Assembly (NCBI GenBank): GCA_000934455.1
Contig: KN886639.1
Location: 39,806-74,221 of the forward strand
Reading direction: 5' to 3'
Length of the DNA stretch: 34,416 nt
From: Apostichopus parvimensis
Lineage: Eukaryota > Echinodermata > Holothuroidea > Aspidochirotida > Stichopodidae
Shown one piece after another: positions 21,209-31,727 of this stretch. The notes under the pieces were generated by a model, which saw nothing but the letters and a program-made list of their open reading frames with translations, was not told where the DNA came from and searched no databases. Position 1 is the stretch's first letter; the number at the start of each line of letters is the position of its first letter. The translations under genes and the position numbers were made by a program.

Positions 21209-21718
21209 TCCAGGGTGGTACTGATAATCTGATATACTGCATTACTCTCCACATTGCCCATTGTGATTTAATAACTAACTAAATGTATGTGGGCTTAGAG
21301 CAGCAGACAACACACAGTTACCTAGCAATGTCTGTACCTTAACATTATAGTTATAGTCGTTGACAACATTTATAGACCGTTAGATCACCAGACACGTTCC
21401 ATTGTCGTACTACTTAGCTAGACATCTTCCCAAAGTACTGGTAGCTTTCCTTGACAACCATCAAGTTCCCATCAACAGTTAAATTGCTCTGACATAGGGT
21501 GTCATATTTGCGCACTGAATTCATACATAGAGCAGCAGACGACACTGAACGGTGTACGGTTTATGAAAGTGACGTTGAGATACTATGCTGTAGACCAATG
21601 TGACAGAAACATGATCTATGCTACAAAACTCGTCTAGGTCTAAATTCCAATTGAATCTAATTAACTTTACAATTCTCAAACTGATATTGGGAAATATCAA
21701 ATTGGTACCACCCTGGAA
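21209..21718. repeat. Inverted repeat pair, about 26-bp arms
   Basis: TTCCAGGGTGGTACTGATAA at 21209 is matched in inverse by the segment ending ATTGGTACCACCCTGGAA at about 21718 (reverse complement TTCCAGGGTGGTACCAAT), followed on both sides by TGATAT. The flanks carry loosely similar CATGT...ATGTG text. Between the arms AGAGCAGCAGAC occurs twice (21297 and 21529). This could be the ends of a 0.5-kb element, but no target duplication is evident. Confidence 0.5.
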
Positions 21719-22286
21719 GCTGTGACACATCACATGACAGTCCATGCATGGTACTCACACGTCCTTTGATGTAGTTCTTCTAGCCTATAAATAGGCTTTC
21801 TATGGTTGTGACAAATAGCTTGATTCAAGCTATAGCAGACAATTACTGCATTACTTTCTAATGTACTGCATAATGTGATGCCATCCTGATACATGCTATG
21901 TCAGAAAAAAAAAGTCACCAAATTTTTGTTTTCCTCCTTCAGTACTAAATGATGGAAAATTGTAGTGTAAATGAGGTCAGATCTAGAAATATTCAAGTAA
22001 TTTGATGTTCCCGGTAACATTCATACCCAAATATGTAGAATATCATTTTAGACTTGTCACAAGTCATCAAAAGATGTTTGTTGGTCAAATGACACCAAAG
22101 TTAAGAATTTTGTTGTATGATCTTAGTGTATTCTAGCACACTAAAATCAACCACTTGCATGATTCAGTTGATAAGATGGAACAAATTTTGAGTAGTGCAG
22201 TATGTATGTTTGTAACAATAGAACTTGTCATAATAAATGAAGTGCTCATCTATTGTGTCTTTTTTTCAAGCAATATTAATTTAACT

Positions 22287-22890
22287 TGTTTCGGACATCA
22301 CTGGTGTTTCGGACATCACACACATGGACGGAAAAATTGAAATGTTATCAAATCAAAACGGATGAGTGCAAATGTGTCATGTACATACTGTAGTTGAGGG
22401 AGTACTTATGCTTTAATTAGAGTAACAAAACAGTCTTGTGGGTTTTAACATATACTTCATATAGTTGCTCCATGATGTTTTGGACATCACCAAAATGTGG
22501 ACGGAAATATTTTTCATGTTGTTTAACTTTACCGTGTAATACAATGTGGCTGAATGGACATGCATCTGATATATATTTTATTTGTAACAATTATGACAGT
22601 ATTGAAAAGGCACACCACTTTCAACATTTATTATTTAACCCCAATCTAGGCCACTCACAAATTGGGGTATAAATGGACGGAAAAGTGATGTCCGAAACAC
22701 TGGTCCGATTTCGAAAACAATTTGCAAATTCATCGGTGAAATTTTCTTAAATATTTATGAGAGGGAACCTATAGCCACAAAGATTGATCATGACATATTT
22801 GGAGTAACCCACTTTTGGAGTTGAGAATAGCTCCAAGTGTAAATAATACAGTTTGAAAACGACAACATTTTCCGTCCACATTTTGGCAGC
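22287..22890. repeat. Nest of inverted GGACATCAC / GGACGGAAA repeats
   Basis: Two words recur together: GGACATCAC at about 22292, 22310 and 22481 and inverted near 22686; GGACGGAAA at about 22326, 22498 and 22673 and inverted near 22870. CCAGTGTTTCGGACATCAC pairs across the left and right sides, and CCAAAATGTGGACGGAAA near 22490 pairs with the inverted copy near 22870-22888. The pairs overlap, so the layout is two interleaved inverted repeats and not one simple element. Family unknown. Confidence 0.6.
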
Positions 22891-23781
22891 TCTGGGAGTA
22901 CAGTATAGCATATATTTCAGGAAATTGTCTATGTTATGGTAGGTACAGCTAGGTGGACTCTCTCCATGGGGATAATTTGTATCTCTAGAATCTCATATTA
23001 TTTCGTTACAATGCTCCAAATGCCATGTATGCTAATTTGGGCACTTTAAACCCTATTAAACCCTTTAAATCATATTAAACCGCTTGAAATTACCCTGTTA
23101 AACCCCTCATTTAAACCCTATTTGGACGCTTTAAACCTAATATTGTTATAAAGTACTGAAAGGACTGTTGAGTCATTCATATTGTAGGAATTAAACTATT
23201 TCGTCTGCAAATTGTTGGCTGTGCATCAGTTGTTTAGTTCAAAGGGCAGAACTTATCCTTTGAATGTCTCTAATGACATGTCATTTTATGCAGAGCATGC
23301 ATAGCCTTAATATACCTAGCCCCCACCACACACTGCATGGCAAATCACACTACTACCTGTGAAATTCCCTGTGGATTGCCAAACAAGTGCACTGCACAAC
23401 AACACCAGGTTGCACAAAGGATATTGCAGTAATATGGTTTAAAAGTTTTATTTACCAGCACAACAAAGGCACTATAACAGACAGAGCATGGGGAAGTTTT
23501 TGAGGTTGTAAGTTTCTGATAATTTGTGATGAAAATATTTATTTTTTATTCCAATTGATTAATTCAGCCACCTTGCAGAATACAGTCTGCAAACTCAGTA
23601 AGTATTGCCTCCAGGGAACCACAGATGCCCTGTATTAGAAATACAGTCAACAATTCCAATGAACTGGTACAGTAACAGTACCTAGTAATCTCCTGTTTTC
23701 AAATGCTTCTTTTTTTTTTTAAACAAAATCTGTTACTTTGGAAGTGTCTATATATTTATGGAAGATATTTCACCTCAATAG
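22891..23781. other. No supported gene
   Basis: Outside the TTTAAACCC tract I see only AT-rich non-coding sequence and a poly-T run near 23708-23719. Confidence 0.5.
23041..23135. repeat. Degenerate TTTAAACCC minisatellite
   Basis: AAACCC recurs about five times in 90 bp together with related AAACCG and AAACCT words, separated by TATT or TTTAAAT spacers (TTTAAACCCTATT, AAACCCTTTAAAT and so on). The period is irregular, near 13 bp. Confidence 0.6.
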
Positions 23782-23982
23782 CCTGTGAAAAGGGCTCAGA
23801 TTTCACCAAATAAAGCTACCAACAAATGTTTAAAACATGCATGTATTCCGATAGTAGACTTGACCATCATTCCAAGACAAGTAGCTCTCAGATTACCCTC
23901 CCCCAAAACTCAGGATGCGCAAGATGCGGACGAGAATGAATGCCATGTTCCATGCAGCAGAAAAAGGAAACTGTCAAAATAA
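23782..23982 (+). CDS. Candidate terminal coding exon, function unknown
   Basis: An open frame starts exactly behind an acceptor-like TCACCTCAATAG, whose TAG closes the frame upstream, and runs 66 codons to TAA 23980. It begins PVKRAQISPNKATNKCLK and ends with an acidic patch (DAQDADENE) followed by CSRKRKLSK, a plausible nuclear-localisation tail. There is no ATG at the start and no partner exon is recognised. The pyrimidine tract before the acceptor is poor. It may be the 3' exon of a plus-strand gene or a chance frame. Confidence 0.25.
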   Translation, partial: PVKRAQISPNKATNKCLKHACIPIVDLTIIPRQVALRLPSPKTQDAQDADENECHVPCSRKRKLSK

Positions 23983-24943
23983 TCTTTTTTACTGCTCACC
24001 TTATTATAGTTGCAAATCAGCCAAATGCACAAATTTCACTGATGCGGTACAGTTTCGATATGTACAGTAGTTACTGTCGCAGTATCTTCATGGTAGGTTA
24101 CGCTACACATCCAGACGTTATGTTCGCGATAGAAAGATCAGATGTCTAGCACAAGCGTACGCCAGTTAAATTACAAAGCATCAGTGTTTGGGGTAAAAAC
24201 ATCTCAAATATGCCACATTTACTGGGAACTTTATTGGAAAAATGACATGTGTCAAATCAGTTGTACAATGTATAGGTTATATCTTCACATCAAAGTGGTC
24301 TTGTTTATCAGGTGAGAGGATTTATAACTATTTGGAGCTTCGGAAGCAGAAGTGGACTAAATACACAGCTCCCTTGAGAATCTGATCCAAAGATGAGCCT
24401 CCATGAAAGGCAACACTCAACCAAAACTTCATACAGTAGATGGTGTTCAATTGACATCTTCATTTAAATTGTAAATGGTAAATTATGTTAAAGTAAAATA
24501 ACAGATAGGAAAAGTCACAATGCAATAAAACTTCAATGGCAATGCCCCCAAATTAGGTTGCATACTTATATGTCAAAATCTTGTTCGTAGTTCAACAATA
24601 ATTTTCTGCAACCTTCAAAAATTCTTTTCCTTTTCTGAGACATCTTATAGCTTCATATTAATTCACAATCCTCGATAAAAGAAGAACAATTTGAACGATC
24701 AGAGCCTGCATCTGGACTGATTTTAAGAACTCCAATGAGCATTTTTTACAATGCTCAAATTTAGAGACAATATTGATAACCTTCAAACAATGCAAACACT
24801 GTGCTTATTCCAACATTAATCCAAGAATTTAGGTGGAATACTTTCACAATTACAGTCACTAAAGAGATAGCTTAGAAAGTCAGTGCACACAACATACTGA
24901 CAAATCACAATCCCGAAAAGGGCAGTTCATATGAAATGCCACA
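23983..24943. other. No supported gene
   Basis: AT-rich; an AATAAA at about 24524 could end a transcript from the candidate exon upstream. Nothing else is recognised. Confidence 0.45.
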
Positions 24944-25504
24944 TTAAAGGAATTGTCTGGTGGAAGATTTTGATACATTGTCCTTGTAGTTATTATTTTT
25001 CTCTTTCTAACCATGTAAAAATTGTCCCCATTCGCCGTTTTCTTCTTGTAGAAATCTGGTTTTCAAATTCACCAGTTTCTCACCAAAAGTACCCGTTTGT
25101 TCGAACGCTTCAATATGGTGATTGACGTAGTGCTGGCAAATAGGCAAAACAGGCGACTTGAAGTTAGCACTCCCATTTCCCCAACAATACACTCTCACGT
25201 GTAAACGCACATGTGATTGCCTATTATTATATAACATACATATCGCGAGTGTATATCCTACTGTACCATGCCCAGTTGGTATACGTATAGCGTTGCACAA
25301 AATATACTCTCACACTCAAACCACAGTTCATAAACTGTTCTGCAAAATCGCTGAAATAAAATTCACGGATCAAATTTACATTAAAGAGAAACTTGAAAAG
25401 CATTCAGAACACAGAAAGATGAAACTTGGCGGAATCGATGTCAGAGCAGAATGTAGTACCGAGAAGCTTAGGCTTTGCAGAACTGTCCGATTGTAAACGT
25501 TAGA

Positions 25505-25740
25505 GTAGCCTACATATGCGAACATTCTTCGCGCTGGAGCTGGATAGCGCAATGTATAAACAACGAAGAGTCTGCTGTTAAAACTTATCTTGTGTTACAC
25601 AAAGACAACGAAACCACCGATCTACTACATATATGGCAGATTAAGGAGTTTTTGAAAACATATCTAATTTATAAGAAAATTCACCGAAAATTAAGGAAGA
25701 AATTAATCTGTATACAAACGCGTTTTTTGTTGTGATTACT
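25505..25740 (+). repeat. Internal tandem duplication, unit 1
   Basis: A 236-bp unit starting GTAGCCTACATATGCGAACA. It is followed head-to-tail by unit 2 with high identity, for example AAGGAGTTTTTGAAAACATA and TCTAATTTATAAGAAA in both. Confidence 0.9.
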
Positions 25741-25966
25741 GTAGCCTACATGCGAACATTCCTCCCGTTGGAGCTGGATAGCGTGATGTATAAACAACAA
25801 AGAGTTTGCTGTTAAAACTTATCTTGTGTTACCAAAAGACCATCAATCTACTACATATATGGCGGATTAAGGAGTTTTTGAAAACATATCTAATTTATAA
25901 GAAATTTCACCGAAAAATAAGGAAGAATTTAATCTACAAACGTGGTTTTTGTTGTGATTACTGTAG
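25741..25966 (+). repeat. Internal tandem duplication, unit 2
   Basis: The second unit, about 226 bp, starts GTAGCCTACATGCGAACATT and ends GTTGTGATTACTGTAG. Small indels relative to unit 1 break any shared long frame outside the central LLHIW-IKEFLKTYLIYKK segment. Confidence 0.9.
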
Positions 25967-26544
25967 GTACTGTACGGAGCATGGGTTATGTCCCAATCAT
26001 GCATTAGCATAGTTGACGTCACATTCTGTACTGTTCAAATCATATTGGAAGGGTCCATCCTTAACGATTAAAAAATCTTTTCTCTGTCAAACGCAACATT
26101 AGCGTTCTCTTACTTTGACAACATGTTTGGAAAATTATTTATCATTTTTTAAGGTAACTTCTTTGGGCCACCAGACAATCCTTTTAACATGGTCAAAATT
26201 AATCTTGTTCAAAAAATAAAAATCAGAATTCTTTGAATGTTACTTCTAAATATATTTGAAAACAAACATGGGAGTCAAATTTCCTAACAGCAATGTCGAA
26301 TAATGGATGATGTTTATGCATACTGGTGACTTGAAAGATTTCCAATGTTATGTGTAGAGCATAGAAGTATGTATGCTACTGTTCTTATAAAAAACTTGTA
26401 GATTAATACTTTAGGCCAATGGCTTTGTGATTCCTTGCTGCAGTTTGTATAGTAAGAGAAATTTCAATACTAACCTTCCAGACAAAGATTTTCTTCAGTG
26501 TAGAGTTCAAGACCCTGGTTCTAAGGGATCAGGCAGGTTCATGC

Positions 26545-26564
26545 ACTACAGTATATACTGTAGT
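26545..26564. repeat. Perfect 20-bp palindrome
   Basis: ACTACAGTATATACTGTAGT is its own reverse complement. It is built from the TACTGTA/TACAGTA word that is common across the window. Confidence 0.8.
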
Positions 26565-26643
26565 ACTTAAGTGAGTTCATCAATGCATTACTCTTGCTAT
26601 TATTAGATTTACAAAGTTTTCAGAATTTGACCTTTTGCTGTTT

Positions 26644-26819
26644 TTAAGGGGCGGCCAGGCCCACCCCTCCATTTCGACCACCCTGCCGTTCCAACCCATT
26701 TTTACCCCCAGCCCCCTCCTTCATCCGCCCTTCTACTTCCCTACTCGCCAACTCCGTAGTAGCTCCATGCGTTGACCTTGCAGCGATTCCAACAACCAAC
26801 TCTTCAAAAATCCCAGTAC
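26644..26819 (-). CDS. Possible cytoplasmic-tail exon of the membrane protein gene
   Basis: On the minus strand an acceptor-like CACACTGTAG precedes a frame that, entered with one carried base as the transmembrane exon supplies, reads GIFEELVVGIAARSTHG and stays open for 57 codons to TAA. It includes a charged stretch (ELASREVEGRMKEG) and a Gly-rich end. The agreement in phase and the lower AT content are the only support. The pyrimidine tract is poor and the composition is low-complexity. It could equally be a chance frame in a C-rich patch. Confidence 0.2.
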
Positions 26820-28206
26820 CTACAGTGTGCATATCATCTCTCGCTAAATTCCAGTTCACTGTACTACTGCATGTACATGCCTGTTCGAGCTTCATTTTCA
26901 ACTACACATGTGCAAATCCTTAAAATCTGATCCAACATTAATGCTGGGCTCTTTGCAAGCAATCATCTATACAAAAATTACAGTAGGTCTATGTGAATAG
27001 CTTTATACGCATCAGTTCAATGTTCTAAAGTACAGTAGTTTACACACGAATGCTGCGCTAAAATAACATTTACTGAAGCACGTGGTCATTGGACCGTGAA
27101 AAATTTTTGCAACAGAAACTACTGATGGTAAGAATGCACATTTTACATCAGCAACTCGTAATGCAGAGAGAAGAAACATACTGTGAGCTGAAATATCCTG
27201 TTCAGGATCAGAGATGTTAACTTCCCACACAATTCATAGATTGTCTCCACTCATTAACATTTTCTGATCAAAACAATGATTCAAATATTACGTGATAGTC
27301 TCAGAAACAATGCAAGTGCATCTTCGTTGTCAAAATGTTTACGTACTGTATGTGACAAGGCCTAACTTTATGATATTGGAGTGCACACACATGATAGCCG
27401 ATACCGCAAACTTCACTATCTCTTCACAGGGGAAAGTCAGTTGCAAGTAATTGTTGTTAAACAACATGTATCCCATGTTCATTGAGCACTACAGGTGCAA
27501 GAATATTCACAGACAATGGATGGGGGAGTATTAACCAATCAAATCACGGGAATTTTGGAAAAGCATCCTTGTCTATTTTTAACATGAAAATCTCTGTAAT
27601 GGGGTGTTGTTAACCCTGTACCTTGCGGTTGATTGTTATGATATATTTATTTTCAAACAAATTCAATGATCTGTAGGAGTAGGAGAACTTTTGGTTCTTG
27701 TCAGAAGAAGTTGTGGTTTTTGAAAAAAAATAATAAAAGATGTTCATTCAAAAATGTGTTTTGTTATGTTTTCCGTTGACCTAGTTGTGAGTGTGTATAC
27801 TTGGGGTTTGTTTCTCAAAAAAAAGTTTGCGTCCCTGGCCAAAACATTGTGTCCTGGACGCAGAATCCTGCGTTCGTAACAATGCTGTACATGTCTTAAG
27901 GGTATATTGAATTTGTTTATATGATACTGTTTATATTATCCAAGACTTTTCTCCATGCATTTAGTAACTGGCATTACAAGCGTCCAACACATTGCTTACA
28001 TTCTGTAATTTATGTATATGGGGCATGTTTACCATGAAAGGCACAAATAAATGGAAAAAAAGGAAAACTAAAATATATGAACAAAATTCAATTGAATGTT
28101 ACACAAATTCAAACTTGTGCTTCAGCATTCCACTGATTCCTGTGTACATGAAAAGTTTCATTCCTTTAAATATATTTTCAAATGTAAATGTGAAAGACAA
28201 ACTTAC
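26820..28206. other. Probable intron or downstream region, nothing further recognised
   Basis: Acceptor-like sites on the minus strand (for example TATTTCAG near 27195) open frames of 20-60 codons, but none is convincing as the exon following the transmembrane segment. Confidence 0.4.
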
Positions 28207-28314
28207 CAGGCTTGAACTTGATCAATGCCATCACTGCTATCACAATGAAAATGACAACTGCCAACACCGCAACAGTAGTGCCGACAATGACCCCTGTTCC
28301 TAAACCACTAGGTT
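28207..28314 (-). CDS. Single-pass membrane protein, transmembrane exon
   Basis: On the minus strand the acceptor CTTTATTGCAG and donor CTG then GTAAGT delimit 108 nt. With one carried base the exon reads E-PSGLGTGVIVGTTVAVL, then AVVIFIVIAVMALIKFKP, and leaves one base. This is about 24 uninterrupted hydrophobic residues with a small Gly-rich lead-in and a basic stop-transfer end (KFK), the standard shape of a type I transmembrane helix, with the ectodomain upstream and the cytoplasmic side downstream. The exon is phase 1-1, as is the stalk exon at 31680, and the two join in frame as PNQ-EPSGLGTG. Phase 1-1 exons are characteristic of shuffled extracellular modules in receptors. The receptor family cannot be told from this part. 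The plus-strand frame at 27992-28303 is a shadow. Confidence 0.8.
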
Positions 28315-29145
28315 CTGCAATAAAGAAGAAAAGAAAGATGTTTACTGCTAAAGACAATTTCTTTTTGCTTCACTGTATACTGTAGTTCTAGAGTTACTTG
28401 AGTTTACAATCATATCCAGGCATATAGTGATATAACTTGCCATGGATCATATGGAGTTATAAACTTGCTGTAAGGTAACAAACTTGTACGCCAGTCTGAG
28501 CTTAGCCTTAGGAGATTGATTTTTCCTTCCACCAACTCCAGTTTTCCTCCCAAACTTCAATAACAACTAAGTACATATTGCTCCATGGGAACATTCCAAT
28601 GGCACAATTTAATAATAAGTATGTCAAGTATGATGTATACAAATATAGCAAATTAATCCCTGGGCTTGTGAAAAGATGCTGATGAAGACATACTATCGGT
28701 AAAATGGAAAGCCATGGAATGGAAAGTCATGAAAGCTTTCCCATTCCACCTTCCCAGCAAGGAATGGAAATTTGTGTGAAGGAACTGATTGTATACTCAT
28801 TTAATTTGTGCAAAGACATTTTCAGAACTGTGTATGACCTTCAAAGTTATAGATACTTAATCTTGTAACTCATATTTTTATTTCATAAAGGTTATGAACT
28901 TCAAACTGTTGTGGAATATGAATTGTTCATTGGAATCAAAATACAGTAAGTCTTACACAAATTGTTCTATATTCAAATGTTAATCCACAAACAAAGAGAA
29001 TTTATTTGCTTCACTGAGAATACAGGCAGCCCTTGCTTTACAAACCAGTGAATGGACACCACCTTAACAAACCAACAGGGAAAAAAAACTTGGCTGAAAA
29101 TTCAAACTAAGATGCCTCTACAAGAAATCAACTAAAATTATGAAT

Positions 29146-29215
29146 AATAATACAGTGGATTTATATAGCGCCAAATCTGAAACAATAGCTGCTCTAGGCG
29201 CTTAACAAAAAAAGC
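29146..29215 (+). repeat. 'TATATAGCGCC' interspersed repeat fragment, copy 1
   Basis: AATAATAATACAGTGGATTT then ATATAGCGCCAAATCTG, ending CTCTAGGCGCTTAAC. The same arrangement recurs at 31741-31825. The AATAATAATA lead looks like a retroposon tail. Family not identified. Confidence 0.6.
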
Positions 29216-30817
29216 CAATTGCAATCAAATGAACAAGTAAAGAAATGAATCTTTTAGAGAACTCTTAAACCTATGGACACAAATGGTTAAATTTAACCAG
29301 TAATTCACATGAATTCAAAATTATTAAAATCTTTACAAAACGTTGAGTACTCAACATTTACAAAGTGTGTATCCCAAATTAATGAACTACTGTACGGTAA
29401 GTTAGAATTGTGATTGATCCTTGTCAGTATAGTGATCCAACAACAATTAAGTTTGTAAGATAATTGTAAGTTAACTGTCACTATTTAGGTGTCATATTCA
29501 GCATTACAGTAATTTTATACACCAGAATATGATTTGCCCTATCTCCTTTCTCACAACTGCAGAATGGTGGGCAATTCCTCTCAATTTCAAACCAATATGA
29601 TATGTAAACTAATTGCCCATATTATCTAAAAGGATTATTGACAGATAAAAGTTTAACATCCTTTCCAAGATTTAAAGTATTTACACGTATTTTGCAGTGC
29701 ATTTGAGACAAACAGACCTGTGTGATGTCACAGAAGTTCACTAACAACTGTTTCGTGTTTTTCTTCAATATCAAATTACCTTTTTTAACTACAAGATTGG
29801 GATGCATATGAATATATGACTCACAATATCACTATCAACATATGTTAACTTCAGATCACAATGTAAGTTCCAATCCAAGGAAAAAAGAAGTGATAAAGCA
29901 GACCAAACATTTCGCTGTCAGTGTGTATGGATGTGGAAGCATGCAACTTGCACCAGGACACCCAGAATGTACTCCTTGCATCAGTCAAAAATAGACTATC
30001 CAGCATTGTTATTAGGATTTTAAAACCTAACTGCATACCTGTCTTTTAGCAATAATAATAATGGGCATTTATAAATATCCCCTACAATTTTTTAGTGACA
30101 TGACTCCCGTAGATATTTCGGTTTCTTTGCAAAGAAAGCATTGCTTACAGTAGTATCATGTACAGTAATAAGTCAGATGCATAAACTGTGACTAAAAACA
30201 CAGCAAAGAAATGTCAAATTCTGGACAATGTGCAATGTATGCATAATATGCAGTAGGATGCCCCACATAGTCCTATAGGCAAATGATAGGCATATGCACC
30301 CTGTGATGTAAGTTGCCAATCCATGTAAATATTTCATAGAAGATTGGATTCAAAAGATATTAAGATATGTTTACAGCAGAAACCATTTATGCTAGTTTGT
30401 AATTGATATGTTTCTAGATGTTTTGTAAACCTGTAATATGTTTTTTCCCCTTAAAAAATAAGGTTACATCTGCTGGACAAAAACAGCTTCAAGATTTTGC
30501 TTCCCTTGTATACTTCTGTTATGCAGAATCCTGCATAAAACAATGCTGACCTTATGTATACATCTCAAATAAGAGAAATTTATCACTTACTTGAGAAAAA
30601 GTTCCTGAAGAGGCTGCTTTACATGATTTTTCCCTGGAACTTTTGGTTAATGTCAATATGTACAATTTATTGTGTATGCTTGTGTAAAAGCATTCTATTT
30701 AGTAGAGAGGTAGCAGCAATTTGATATTTCCACCAGTGAGGCGCTTAACCTACTATTATGAAAGAAACTACTGTACTAATGAGATAAGCTGTTAGTGCAA
30801 AGCAAACAAATAGGGGA

Positions 30818-31403
30818 CAGTGGCGGAGCTAGGGGTATTGGTCAGAGGGGGCGAGAATGGCCTGTAGGGGCGCTTTCGACACTATCTAAGCGGAGCGCCA
30901 CCACAGGTTGGCGCGGAGCGTAGAGAAATGTTTTGAGTAAATTTACTCCCTAGATCGCCGGAAATGACCCTTTTCGGGCCTTGCTAATTTGCAGATAAAT
31001 GAAGAATAAATAGGTTTCATCACCATTTGTGACAACTCGGAAGTTTATATGGGTGTTGAAAGTATATGCGCTTCATCGCAATCCATGTGGTATCTTTGTG
31101 AGTGCTCATGTTTTCGAAAAAATAGATCGAAAACCCTGTACAGTTCTTGGAAATAGTTTCGTAGTACAACGGAATTAAGAGCCGATAAATAAAAGACAGC
31201 TGTACGTTAGAGCATTTTGTCAGAAAATTACACCAACAAAATGTGACAAATGTCAATAGGTAGATCTATGAGAGCGCAATAAAAAAGTCAATAATCGCGA
31301 ATTAGTAAAAAGTGGTAAAAAGCTGAAAAGGGCGCCAGCAGACCATTTGAGTCCGTCAGGGGGGGCATCCGCCCCCCCTGACTGTATGGACGCTCCGCCA
31401 CTG
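30818..31403 (+). mobile_element. hAT-type MITE, copy 3, long form
   Basis: A 586-bp element with perfect 12-bp ends CAGTGGCGGAGC and GCTCCGCCACTG, flanked by the 8-bp duplication ATAGGGGA (30810-30817 and 31404-31411). It matches copy 2 end to end, except for 200 extra bases at about 31026-31225 that both shorter copies lack. The reverse-strand frame at 31020-31256 covers this extra segment but resembles no known protein. The element lies in an intron of the minus-strand membrane protein gene. Confidence 0.95.
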
Positions 31404-31679
31404 ATAGGGGACATGCAGTGTTAGATACGATAGGATAACAGAAGAGTGCATTTGATGTTAGTGCAGTGTAAGCTAGCACAGAGCATATAAGAAAAAACAA
31501 ACCATCACAAAACCACTCACTCCCAGTAGCACTAAATAATGAAGCTTACAATAAAACAATCACACAGTATACACAAAACAACCAGGGAGAAATGAGAAAT
31601 GTAAGAAACAATCAACCTAGAATCATCTAGGTGATTGAGTTCATAAGGTACAGTATATGAGATGCTTGTCACTTATTAC

Positions 31680-31727
31680 CTTGATTGGGCAGTGTGGGTT
31701 TCAGTTCCTCAGTGGTTGTTTCCATAG
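31680..31727 (-). CDS. Membrane protein, Thr/Pro-rich stalk exon
   Basis: On the minus strand a 48-nt exon between a strong acceptor (CATTTTTTCAG) and a donor (CAAG then GTAATA). Entered with one carried base it reads METTTEELKPTLPNQ and leaves one base, so it is phase 1-1. That base joins the AA of the transmembrane exon to make GAA, keeping the frame. Thr/Pro/Glu-rich composition immediately before a membrane helix is typical of a juxtamembrane stalk, likely O-glycosylated (inference). As a symmetrical micro-exon it could be skipped without a frame change. Upstream ectodomain exons are not recognised in the remaining 2.7 kb. Confidence 0.7.

Larger units (their letters stand above)
24948..26183. 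mobile_element. TTAA-flanked non-autonomous element (piggyBac-like target site)
   Basis: The ends are AGGAATTGTCTGGTGG (24948-24963) and CCACCAGACAATCCTT (26168-26183), 14 of 16 paired, each flanked by TTAA (24944-24947 and 26184-26187). TTAA duplication is the hallmark of piggyBac transposons, though piggyBac ends usually begin CCC, which these do not. The interior has no transposase; the several open frames are short and overlap the internal duplication. Confidence 0.7.
28315..31679 (-). other. Intron of the membrane protein gene
   Basis: This 3.4-kb intron separates the stalk and transmembrane exons. It contains the third hAT MITE (30818-31403) and a TATAGCGCC repeat fragment (29146-29215). 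I see no further exon in it. Confidence 0.6.

Noticed and set aside
23041..23135. AAACCC repeats as an interstitial telomere
   Set aside because: The units are TTTAAACCC-like and irregular, not the animal CCCTAA/TTAGGG repeat.
25475..26012. Two paralogous small proteins in tandem
   Set aside because: The similarity is explained by a DNA tandem duplication inside a transposon; indels break the frames outside a short core.
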